Source: Clostridia bacterium
GTDB taxonomy: Bacteria; Bacillota; Clostridia; TANB77; CAG-508
Length of the DNA: 64,000 bases
NCBI GenBank assembly: GCA_017429505.1
Contig: JAFROW010000005.1
Coordinates: forward strand, 1-64,000
Direction of reading: 5' to 3'
The translations under genes and the position numbers were made by a program. Under the pieces are notes generated by a model. It had not been told where the DNA came from and did no database searches. It saw only the letters and a program-made list of their open reading frames with translations. The number at the start of each line of letters is the position of its first letter. The stretch's first letter is position 1. Below, piece after piece: positions 8,742 through 17,883 of the stretch.

Positions 8742-9387
8742 TTGGCAGTTATAAAAATAAAAACTATTAAAAGTAATTTACAAGCTGTTATAAATTATGG
8801 TAAGAATGGAGATAAAACTGATAATGGTGTTTTAGTTTCAAGTGCAAATTGTTCTGTTGATACAGCTTATGAAGAAATGGCACTTACTAAAAAGTTTTTT
8901 CACAAAGAAGATAAAACATTGGGCTATCATATAATACAATCTTTCAAAGGAAATGAAGTTTCTCCAGAAAGAGCAAACCAAATTGGAAAAGAACTTGTGG
9001 AAAATGTCAAGTGTTTTTGGTTCTTCTACAATACTAATCAAATAAATTGCGGAAGAATCAGTTTTATTATACACTTTCCATTCAGTTCAAGAAGTTTCAA
9101 ATTATATGGAGAATTTAGAAAAGCAACTGTCAAAATTAAAAGGAGAACGAGAAATTTTGTGGAGAAAGCATAAATCTGCAAATGAAACTGATAAAACCAC
9201 TATTTTAAAGGAAATCAATGAGCTTAATGATAAAATTGATACTATTCAAGCACATAAAAATGCTTGTAATAGAATTATTGTAAGATGCGAGGAATTTAAG
9301 GGAGATTATAAAAAAGAGATTGAATATAAAGAAAAGGCTAATGAATTGATAAAAGAGGCTAAACAAAAAAAGGTAAAAAATGGATAA
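8742..9387 (+). pseudogene. MobA-type relaxase remnant (internal deletion)
   Basis: Starting at TTG 8742 behind AAAGGAG, the first 90 codons match the N-terminus of family PF03432 relaxases, including VIKIKTIKSNLQAVINYG, KKFFHKEDK and GYHIIQSFKGNEV. After ELVEN at about 9008 the homology stops, and the catalytic histidine cluster expected next is missing. From about 9062 another frame supplies the family's usual C-terminal coiled coil, with NYMENLEKQLSKLKGERE, ACNRIIVRCEEFK and Lys-rich sequence, ending at 9387. A normal member is about 450 residues or more, so roughly half to 1 kb of the middle has been lost. Nicking activity is therefore excluded for this copy. Confidence 0.8.
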
Positions 9388-9724
9388 TTTTTTCAAAAAT
9401 TTATAAATCAATTTTGCAAAAGTTTGATTTTGTTGATAAAATAAATTATTAATTCAAAAGTGGTATTTTTTATATATTTAAAAGCAGTAATTAATTACTG
9501 CCTAAAATAGTTCTAAAATATACTCCCTTTCGCTAAAAGCTACTAACAAGTATATTTATCTATTTTCCTTTATAGCATTTGCTAATGGACATATACTGTT
9601 TCTACATTATCTCTTATATCCCCTTTTTTTGCCATACTCTCGAGGAGACCAAAGGTCTCCCTGAAGATAAATTTCTTTTTTATGCAAACTCCATTTTAGC
9701 AATCTACTCTTCATAGTACTCTTA
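9388..9724. other. Gene-free spacer between relaxase remnant and variable pilin
   Basis: I see no gene in these 337 bp. It contains a small palindrome (GCAGTAATTAATTACTGC, near 9483-9500) and the triloop hairpin listed separately at 9644-9660. Confidence 0.5.
9644..9660 (-). repeat. Triloop hairpin downstream of the variable gene
   Basis: GGAGACC-AAA-GGTCTCC is a perfect 7-bp stem with a 3-nt loop, 64 bp past the pilin-like gene's stop on its downstream side. No T run follows in either direction, so it is not a typical terminator. DGR target sites often carry a hairpin shortly after the variable region, but usually closer than this. Confidence 0.5.
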
Positions 9725-10943
9725 CTATTTCTTGTTCAATTGGACTTCAGATCCTAGAGAAACTATAGGACGAGCTGGGATAGGTTCGCTGTCCTCTACA
9801 TAAGCATAATCCGTGTACGAATAGCAGTAGTGACTGCCGTTCGAGTACACATAGCCATAGCCCACATAAGCCACACTGAAGCCAGCACCGGTGGAAAATC
9901 CCATAGACTGAACGAGAGCCAACCGCATATAGATAGTCATTACTTTCTCCTATTACATATTTCATATTTTCACTTGTATAAGTTGAACTATCATAATAAT
10001 ATTCCAGATGTATCTCTGTTGCTGTGAATGTCTTTTCAGATTCTCCTGTTGCTTTTTTCCAATATTTATAAACCTTTGGACTTGCACTTGTATTTGTATT
10101 TTGATTTTTTGCATCTATCGTTGGATAATAATAATTATATTCTCCAGTTCCAGTTCCAAATGTAATTGGTGTAAAAGTAGGTTCTGTATATCCTGTTACT
10201 CTATTTATATCTTCTAATGTTATACTTCTTGCTTTTCCTACAGTTCCTCCATTATCTGAATATAATTTTGCGCAGAATTTGTTTATATTATTTGTCTCTG
10301 TACATTCAGCATCTGTATATCCTGTATCTGTATCTTGCAAATCATAGTATAGCCAATTTTTTGCTGAATTCTCTATTATTTTTGAACTATCTGGTTGTTC
10401 GTTCATTGTAAATGTTTCCTTTACTGGTTTTGCTGTTGTTACTAAATTGTTTCCACTATCATCTTTACCAAAATATATCCATTCTATGTCTTGGTTTTCT
10501 GAATCTTTAAATTTTGCCAATCCTGTTGCTTCTACTACATCTCCTATTTTTAGTACTGTTGGTACAGAACTTCCTGCATAAACTTCTTCGCTTACTCCAT
10601 CTATCGTTACTGTCCAAATTCCTACTACACTAGTATCTATTGTGTTATCATCTACTTTACTTGCTCCAAATTCTTTTATTAATTCTGCCTCTAAGCTTTC
10701 CTTTGTATAACTGCCCTTTCCTCCTGCTATAGCTGAATGATATGCTAATTGTATTCTTTCTTTTATTTGAGCTTCATCACTTTTGGTTTTAGCATCTGTT
10801 GCTTTTTGTAAAATACCGTTATCACCCGAAAGCATTGAAATACTTATCCCAGCCAAGATTAAAAGCACGATTATTGTAACGACTAAAGCTATCAAAGTTA
10901 TACCATTACTGGCTTTTAAAGATTTTTTTATATGATTTTTCAT
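9725..10943 (-). pseudogene. Prepilin-like protein with DGR-type variable C-terminus, frameshifted
   Basis: The start is the ATG at 10943 behind GGGAGG (the GTG at 10955 abuts that site). The N-terminus has the prepilin-like segment NGITLIALVVTIIVLLILAG followed by a polar pilin-like helix. The C-terminal half ends 'YAVGSRSVYG' in the first frame, corresponding to the family's usual YWLASRSV motif. The reading then shifts, and the true continuation GFSTGAGFSVAYVGYGYVYS…ARPIVSLGSEVQLNKK runs in the next frame to 9725, matching the typical RPVVSL…V ending. Without correction, the first frame ends at 9747 with nonsense sequence. One surplus base in 'tatgggatttt' (about 9897-9903) explains the break. 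The last 170 bp are about 49% GC, far above the surroundings. Confidence 0.75.
9771..9903 (-). other. Candidate DGR variable region
   Basis: In the frame ending at 9725, 27 of 34 consecutive codons starting at GGATTT end in C or T. They encode mostly Y, G, S, A, F, T, N, H, C and D, which is the expected product of random change at AAY codons in a template repeat. Local GC is about 49% in a 28% background. No reverse transcriptase or template repeat is in this window. Confidence 0.5.
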
Positions 10944-11180
10944 TTTTAAATTCACCTCCCATGGTTTATAAAATTTATTAATATATTAAAACATTAATAA
11001 CACACAAAAAAGACTATGATTACACATACATTTTTGAGTTTCTCAAAAATGCACAAGAAACAATAGCCTTGTACTTATATAAATTTCTTATTAAATTAAA
11101 ACCTGCAATATATACAGTATTAATATTTTTTGCGATTTTGTTCATTTGTTTTGCGGTCCTTTGTTCTTTAATTTTACAAT
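10944..11180 (-). ncRNA. Long structured leader of the pilin-like gene (possible attenuator)
   Basis: Transcription from the promoter at 11185-11213 would give a leader of about 230 nt. It contains a perfect 10-bp stem CATTTTTGAG/CTCAAAAATG (11029-11051). An outer stem AAGGCTAT/ATAGTCTT flanks it and is followed by a T6 run, which together form an intrinsic terminator ahead of the gene. No known riboswitch consensus was recognised. It could be an attenuated leader or an independent small RNA. Confidence 0.5.
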
Positions 11181-11184
11181 TTAT

Positions 11185-11213
11185 ATTATAGCAGTTATCT
11201 ATTTTTCTTGCAA
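11185..11213 (-). promoter_or_regulatory. Promoter of the pilin-like gene
   Basis: Minus-strand TTGCAA (11208-11213), a 17-nt spacer and TATAAT (11185-11190). Confidence 0.7.
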
Positions 11214-11315
11214 GAATATTTTTTTTATTTTTCTAAAATTATTATAGTCAAAATATAACTATTTGTCAATAGTCATTTCATAACTTTTTTATAATGCTTT
11301 TAGAGGTGAAAATAA

Positions 11316-11534
11316 ATGCTAAGAATTAAAGATATGAGAGAAGACAAAGACTTGTTACAAAAGGATGTTGCAGAATTTCTAAATATTTCATAAACTAATT
11401 ATAGTAAATATGAATTAGGTAAAATAAATATACCTATAAGCACATTAAAGAAAATGGCTATATTTTTTGATACTTCAATAGACTATTTATTAGGATTAAC
11501 TGATGAAATTAAACCATATCCAAGAAAAAAGTAA
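11316..11534 (+). pseudogene. XRE-family HTH regulator with in-frame TAA
   Basis: From ATG 11316, behind GAGGTG, the frame reads MLRIKDMREDKDLLQKDVAEFLNIS, then TAA (11391-11393). It continues in the same frame with TNYSKYELGKINIPISTLKKMAIFFDTSIDYLLGLTDE to 11534. This is a complete 72-residue XRE/Cro helix-turn-helix protein. The stop occupies the position of the highly conserved Gln of the recognition-helix motif 'S-Q-x-x-Y-x-x-Y-E', so a CAA to TAA change is the simple explanation. Such regulators usually control element excision or transfer, and its loss may leave the downstream promoter unrepressed. Confidence 0.8.
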
Positions 11535-11972
11535 AAGAATTTTTAATAAAATTATGTAAATCATTATTGACAAAGCCTATATTTAACGATATATTATAAA
11601 TACCATTTGATATGGTAACTGAAAAATTAAATAATGACGCATATAATGAGCTACTCGGCAGAAGGTATTAAGTTATTTTCGCAGTTCCGGGTTTAACTCG
11701 CTCCGACAAGCCAAAAGTGAGGAATATATATAATAATAGTAAAAATATCCATAGAAATTAAATCGGCAGGAGATGTGCAAGTAAAATTAGTACAAAGCTA
11801 TATTCTGTATAGCATTTGTTTTGTTGCTAATTTTATTTGTCATTCCTAGTCGATTTTTTGTTGTGTTTATAACATAGCAAAAAATCGCTGAAAAAATTTA
11901 TATAGCAGGTAGCTAGATAAAATTTTCCAGTATCAAAATAATATTTGAACTAAAGTGAAAATGTTATTTTGA
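11535..11972. promoter_or_regulatory. Regulatory spacer upstream of MobV relaxase: promoter and operator-like palindrome
   Basis: TTGACA (11571-11576), a 17-nt spacer and TATATT form a good plus-strand promoter. Immediately downstream, TACCATTTGATATGGTA is a near-perfect palindrome of the size bound by XRE dimers. A short frame beginning in that palindrome (MVTEKLNNDAYNELLGRRY) has no ribosome-binding site and is not called. The remaining sequence shows no gene. Confidence 0.5.
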
Positions 11973-12112
11973 CTTTGGCGAAGCCAAAGCATAAATTATT
12001 GAGTGTAAACGAGATAATTTATGAGCTCTCCGTTAGGAGCCCACTGATATGTTTGCAAACGAAGTTTGAAACTATCATAGTGGGTTATGCACTTTCAAAG
12101 AAAGTTGCATAA
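11973..12112 (+). other. Hairpin array, candidate oriT of the MobV relaxase
   Basis: Consecutive stem-loops fill this 140-bp stretch. They are CTTTGGC-GAA-GCCAAAG (11973-11989), CATAAATTAT/ATAATTTATG (11990-12023), an imperfect GCTCTCC/GGAGC (12025-12040), CCCACT/AGTGGG enclosing GATATGTTT/AAACTATC and CAAAC-GAA-GTTTG (12040-12084), and TTATGCACTTTC/GAAAGTTGCATAA (12085-12112). They end 48 bp before the relaxase start. In Tn4451 the transfer origin lies directly upstream of tnpZ, so an oriT is the best guess. A structured leader RNA is the alternative. Confidence 0.5.
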
Positions 12113-12160
12113 CAGCTCCCTTTGGTCGCTCCTCTTGCTACCTGCAAGGAAGGATTTTCT

Positions 12161-13522
12161 ATGGATGATTTTAAAACAAATTATTCAGTAGCTCGAGTAG
12201 TTACTCATACTAGAGATAATATTAGTAAATTTGAAAAACACAATGCAAGAAAAAATGAAACCTATTCTAATATGAATGTGGATCTATCACAAACACACAA
12301 TAATGTGTATTACAAACAATGTGATACTACATTGAATGAAAATGTAAAAGATATGGTTGCAAATGATCAAATATCACTTAGAGGATTAAAGAAAGATGCA
12401 AAAATATTTGATGAATTAGTATTTGATATTAACTCTGAATATTTTGAACAGAATGGTGGTTATGAGTTTGCAAAAGAATTTTATGAGAAGGCATTTCATT
12501 TTGCAGAACAAGAAATGGGTGCAGAAAATATCTTACAAGCAGTTATGCACGCAGATGAGTTAAATGTTGCTCTTACTGAAAAGTATGGAAAGCCAATATA
12601 TCATTATCATTTACACGTTATAGCCCTCCCTATTATAGGAAAAGAAATAAAATATTCTAAAAGATGTAAAGATAAAGAACTTGTAGGAAAAGTAAAAGAA
12701 GTTATAAATCAAGTAAGTCATAGTAAAAAGTGGAAGTCTGAAAAAGCAACAGATAATTTTGGTAATCCTCTATATGATAAAAAAGGAAAACCTATTCTAA
12801 TTAAATCATATAGTTTATTGCAAGATAGATTTTTTCAATATATGTCAGATAGTGGTTATAGAGGATTTATAAGAGGAATTAAAGGCAGTACAAATGAACA
12901 TTTAGATAATTTGAATTATAAAATAAAAAAAGAAAATGAGAGATTAGAAAATTTAAAAGAAAAGGCTGATAATAAAGAAATAGAAATCGAAAACAAACAA
13001 TTAGAATTAGAAAATAAGCAGAAAGAACTTAATAATAAGCAATTTGAAATAGATAGCAAACAAGAAGAAATTACTAAAATAGAAACAAAACTAGATGAAT
13101 ATGCAAATTATACTACAACTATTGAAGAATTGGACAACTTTGGAAAGCAAAAACGATTTTCTAAAAAGGTAGAACTTGAAAAAGATAAATTTGATATTGT
13201 TATAAATCTTGCTAAAAAAGGAATATCAGCAGATAGAATAATTAAAAATCTTGAAACAAGAGTAAATAACCTTGTAGAGTCTGTTTACTCTTGGAAACAG
13301 AAATTTGAAGACCTACAAGAAAAAACAAAAGATTTTATTGAAGCAGTTAAAATTGCACCACAAAAAGTTACAGACTTTTTGAAAGATATAATATTTAGAG
13401 AACAAGAACGAATTAGAGAACTTGAGCAAGAAAGATTAGAAAAATTATATAATTCACGAAAGCCAAAGACATCTCCTAAATTAGAGAAATCTAAGAAAAG
13501 GAGGTCGCGTGATGCAAGATAA
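12161..13522 (+). CDS. MobV/Mob_Pre relaxase (TnpZ-like)
   Basis: This 453-residue relaxase starts at ATG 12161 (AAGGAAGGA upstream); an in-frame GTC region upstream lacks a start. Its N-terminus YSVARVVTHTRDNISKFEKHNARKN matches motif I of the MobV/Pre family. The catalytic/metal motif appears as HADELNVALTEKYGKPIYHYHLHV, with the expected HxDE and HxH pattern. Residues of about 255-330 form a strongly charged coiled coil, and the C-terminus is Lys/Arg-rich. MobV enzymes nick oriT and mobilise elements using another element's conjugation machinery. Followed by TnpW-like and TnpX-type genes, it corresponds to TnpZ of Tn4451-like elements. Unlike the first mobilisation module it appears intact. 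Confidence 0.88.
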   Translation: MDDFKTNYSVARVVTHTRDNISKFEKHNARKNETYSNMNVDLSQTHNNVYYKQCDTTLNENVKDMVANDQISLRGLKKDAKIFDELVFDINSEYFEQNGGYEFAKEFYEKAFHFAEQEMGAENILQAVMHADELNVALTEKYGKPIYHYHLHVIALPIIGKEIKYSKRCKDKELVGKVKEVINQVSHSKKWKSEKATDNFGNPLYDKKGKPILIKSYSLLQDRFFQYMSDSGYRGFIRGIKGSTNEHLDNLNYKIKKENERLENLKEKADNKEIEIENKQLELENKQKELNNKQFEIDSKQEEITKIETKLDEYANYTTTIEELDNFGKQKRFSKKVELEKDKFDIVINLAKKGISADRIIKNLETRVNNLVESVYSWKQKFEDLQEKTKDFIEAVKIAPQKVTDFLKDIIFREQERIRELEQERLEKLYNSRKPKTSPKLEKSKKRRSRDAR

Positions 13523-13778
13523 TATTGTTTATAAATTAGAATTAACAAGCGAAGAATATAAGCATATAGAAAAAGCAAAACAAGAGTATTATTTAAAATT
13601 AAGCCAAATGACAAAAGAGCAAAGATTACAATACTTTAGAGATAAAATTCTTATAGAAAATAAATTGAACTTTGAAAAAGAAATAAACGGCACTGTATAT
13701 AAAGTAACTGCCTATTTTAATGATAGTTCTCAAGAAAGTATTTTGAAAAAAATTGAGAGAATGATAAAAAATTCTTAA
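13512..13778 (+). CDS. TnpW-like transposon-encoded protein
   Basis: This 88-residue product overlaps the end of the relaxase gene, indicating translational coupling. ATG 13512 is preferred over GTG 13509 because it sits 7 nt from AGGAGG. The N-terminal half is a charged helix. The C-terminal half (NKLNFEKEINGTVYKVTAYFNDSSQESILKKI…) resembles the short TnpW proteins of Tn4451-family and CTn elements, which have an 'IGNTTYIVSxxF' core. Function is unknown. The position between relaxase and recombinase fits this assignment. Confidence 0.6.
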   Translation: MQDNIVYKLELTSEEYKHIEKAKQEYYLKLSQMTKEQRLQYFRDKILIENKLNFEKEINGTVYKVTAYFNDSSQESILKKIERMIKNS

Positions 13779-13796
13779 AAATTTTTTTATAGGCTC

Positions 13797-15567
<1,771 letters not shown>

Positions 15568-15619
15568 ATCTCTGTTATTATAAAATTACCAAAAAATTAC
15601 ATTTATTTACAAAATATAC

Positions 15620-15648
15620 TTGACAATCACAAACAACTGTTTTATAAT
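15620..15648 (+). promoter_or_regulatory. Promoter of the KilA-N gene
   Basis: TTGACA (15620-15625), a 17-nt spacer and TATAAT (15643-15648) form a perfect consensus promoter, giving a leader of only about 13 nt. Confidence 0.8.
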
Positions 15649-15667
15649 AGATGCAAATTTTAAAGAG

Positions 15668-16546
15668 ATGGGACGTGATATTTATGAAAAAGAAATTATA
15701 AAGACTCAACTAAAAGTAAAAGATACTTTAGTAGGAATTATGAGGATTGGTGATGTAGATTATATTTCTTTGACAGATTTAGCACGATACAAAAATCCAT
15801 TAACTCCTGGAGATGTAATTATTAAATGGATGAGTAATAAAAGTTCTTTTGATTTTTATTGTCTTTGGGAAGAATTATCAAATCCAAATTTTAAACTAGC
15901 GGAATCCCACGAGTTTAAAAATGACTCTGCTACACAATCTTTTACAATGAGCCCATCAAGATGGATTAAAGAAACAAATGCAATAGGATTTGTTTCTAAA
16001 AGAGGAAAATATGATGGTGGAACTTTTGCACACCCAGATATTGCTTTAGAGTTTGCATCTTGGGTAGATACTGCTTTCAAGCTTCATTTAATAAAAGAAT
16101 TTGAAAGGCTAAAACAAAATGAAAGCTATCAAAAGAAAATTAATTGGTCTGTTAGAAGAGAACTTGTAAAAACAAATTACAAAATACACACAGACAGCAT
16201 AAAAGAAAATTTAGTTCCAACTTTAACAGAAAAACAAAAACAATATGTATACGCAAATGAAGCCGATGTTTTAAATGTTGCATTATTTGGAATGACAGCA
16301 AAAGAATGGAGAGATAATAATTCTGACTTAGATGGTAATATGAGAGATTATGCTAATATTTTACAACTTGTAATTTTAAGTAATTTAGAAAACTTAAATG
16401 CTGAAATGATTAAACAAGGGATTGAACAAAAAGATAGATTACAAAAACTTAATGAAATTGCTAAAAATCAATATACTATTTTACAAGGAAATAATAGTAT
16501 TAAAAAAATTGAAGAGCTTGATAATAAAAAATTATTAGAAGTTTAA
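15668..16546 (+). CDS. KilA-N domain protein
   Basis: The 292-residue product carries an N-terminal KilA-N DNA-binding domain: VGIMRIGDVDYISLTDLARYKN at about 20-40, WMSNKSSFDFYCLWEEL, and the WIKETNAIGFVSKRGKYDGGTFAHPDIALEFASWVDT-type core, ending in LIKEFERLKQNE. The C-terminal half (about 160-290) resembles segments seen with KilA-N in Firmicutes mobile elements. These proteins are typical of phages, plasmids and integrative elements and probably bind nucleic acid. The start is uncertain: ATG 15668 is the first in-frame ATG after the promoter but has no clear ribosome-binding site, so near-leaderless translation is possible. It has its own promoter and terminator and looks like element cargo. 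Confidence 0.75.
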   Translation: MGRDIYEKEIIKTQLKVKDTLVGIMRIGDVDYISLTDLARYKNPLTPGDVIIKWMSNKSSFDFYCLWEELSNPNFKLAESHEFKNDSATQSFTMSPSRWIKETNAIGFVSKRGKYDGGTFAHPDIALEFASWVDTAFKLHLIKEFERLKQNESYQKKINWSVRRELVKTNYKIHTDSIKENLVPTLTEKQKQYVYANEADVLNVALFGMTAKEWRDNNSDLDGNMRDYANILQLVILSNLENLNAEMIKQGIEQKDRLQKLNEIAKNQYTILQGNNSIKKIEELDNKKLLEV

Positions 16547-16550
16547 AAAA

Positions 16551-16611
16551 GCCTTAGGAGCATTTTTAATAAGAATTGTCCTTATTAAAATGCTCCTAAG
16601 GCCACTTTTTT
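16551..16611 (+). terminator. Strong bidirectional terminator (right flank of the island)
   Basis: A 22-bp stem (GCCTTAGGAGCATTTTTAAT… at 16551-16573 with its complement at 16581-16602, one bulged A) has T runs on both outer sides. It serves the KilA-N gene and the convergent cysteine desulfurase gene. Confidence 0.88.
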
Positions 16612-16622
16612 ATTTCAAATTT
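16601..16622 (-). repeat. 22-nt exact inverted repeat, right copy
   Basis: This is the reverse complement of 7323-7344. It covers the last codons of the cysteine desulfurase gene and the base of the adjoining terminator. Confidence 0.8.
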
Positions 16623-17794
16623 CTTAATTTCATTACACATTGTTTTAAATTCTGTAATAAATAATCCACTTCAGCCCTAGTATTAAACTCTCCGAAAGTA
16701 ACTCTTAATGCTGATTTTGCAGTTTCACTATCTAAACCTATAGCAGTTAAAACGTGTGAAGGTGTAGCTTCGCTAGAATTACAAGCTGAACCACTTGAAC
16801 AACAGACCCCTGCCTTATCTAATTCTAACAAAAGCGCAGTCGAATCAATTCCAATAAAAGAAATATTTGCATTTCCTGGAAGTCTATATTTCATAGAGCC
16901 ATTTATTTTTACATTTTTTATATTTTTCAAAACTTGTTCTATATAATAATCTCTTAATCCTCTAACATGTTTTATATGATATTCTAAATTCTCTTTTGCA
17001 AGTTCACAAGCTTTGCCTAACCCTACTATTCCTGCTAAATTCTCTGTTCCTGCTCTTTTATTTTTTTCTTGATGACCTCCATTCATAAAACTATCAAATT
17101 CAATTCCTTTCCTTACATATAATGCTCCTATCCCTTTTGGCGCATGTATTTTGTGACCAGAAAGAGATAACATATCTATTCCTAGTTCTTTAACATTTAT
17201 TGGAGTATTCCCAATAGCTTGAACCGCATCTGTATGAAAAATTACATTTTTTTGTTTTGCAAGTTCTGCTATTTTTTCTATTGGCTCTATTGTACCAATT
17301 TCATTATTTGCAAACATTATACTTATCAAAATCGTTTCTTCTTTTATTGCATTTTCTAATTCTTGCAAATTAATTAAACCATCTTTATCCACATCTAAAT
17401 ATGTAATCTCAAATCCTTGTTTTTCTAAATTTTTGCATGATTCCAAAATTGCATGATGTTCAATTTTAGTTGTAATAATATGATTTTTTTCTGATTTTGC
17501 TTCATCTGTATTTTTAACATCTTTATTCCACGAATCTTTAAACCTATATGCAATTCCCTTTAAAGCAGTATTGTCACTTTCTGTACCACAACCTGTAAAA
17601 TATATTTCGTATTTATCACAATTAATTAATTTTGCAACTTTCTCTCTTGCAGTATCTATCGCTCTTTTTGCACTTCTGCCAATTCCATACAATGAAGATG
17701 GATTGCCATACTCCTCTCTTAAATATGGCATCATTTCACTTAACACTTCTGGCTTTATTTTTGTTGTAGCTGCATTATCAAAATAAAAAGTCAA
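16610..17794 (-). CDS. Cysteine desulfurase (NifS/IscS family)
   Basis: This 394-residue PLP enzyme has the N-terminal YFDNAATTKIKPEV motif, the EIYFTGCGTESDN cofactor-binding segment, EHHAIL, the Schiff-base lysine in SLSGHKIHAPKG (about 205), the RAGTENLAG motif and the catalytic cysteine in GVCCSSGSACNS (about 330). The short loop around the cysteine fits the NifS/IscS class, which supplies sulfur for Fe-S clusters or tRNA thiolation. The start is TTG at 17794, nine bases after GAGGTG. No IscU or MnmA/ThiI gene is adjacent in the window, so the sulfur acceptor cannot be named. It ends at the shared bidirectional terminator. Confidence 0.93.
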   Translation of the reverse strand: MTFYFDNAATTKIKPEVLSEMMPYLREEYGNPSSLYGIGRSAKRAIDTAREKVAKLINCDKYEIYFTGCGTESDNTALKGIAYRFKDSWNKDVKNTDEAKSEKNHIITTKIEHHAILESCKNLEKQGFEITYLDVDKDGLINLQELENAIKEETILISIMFANNEIGTIEPIEKIAELAKQKNVIFHTDAVQAIGNTPINVKELGIDMLSLSGHKIHAPKGIGALYVRKGIEFDSFMNGGHQEKNKRAGTENLAGIVGLGKACELAKENLEYHIKHVRGLRDYYIEQVLKNIKNVKINGSMKYRLPGNANISFIGIDSTALLLELDKAGVCCSSGSACNSSEATPSHVLTAIGLDSETAKSALRVTFGEFNTRAEVDYLLQNLKQCVMKLRNLK

Positions 17795-17883
17795 AATAAC
17801 ATCACCTCTAATTAGTATATGCTATTTTGACTTATATTGTTATTATTACATATCATGATTGATTTTTACTTACTTACCATATT

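Noticed and set aside
8838-9074. Minus-strand frame of 78 codons opposite the relaxase remnant
   Set aside because: The relaxase N-terminus on the plus strand is clearly homologous to a known family; the antisense frame shows no recognisable features.
11000-11180. Possible c-di-GMP or T-box leader before the pilin-like gene
   Set aside because: Fragments such as GGACCGCAAAAC resemble conserved parts of known leaders, but the required partner motifs and stem order are absent.
7859-11534. Recoding of TAA as glutamine in the island
   Set aside because: Many intact genes on both sides and within the island end in TAA, so two isolated nonsense mutations are simpler.
11611-11672. Short frame MVTEKLNNDAYNELLGRRY downstream of the element promoter
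   Set aside because: It begins inside the operator-like palindrome, has no ribosome-binding site and is only 19 codons long.
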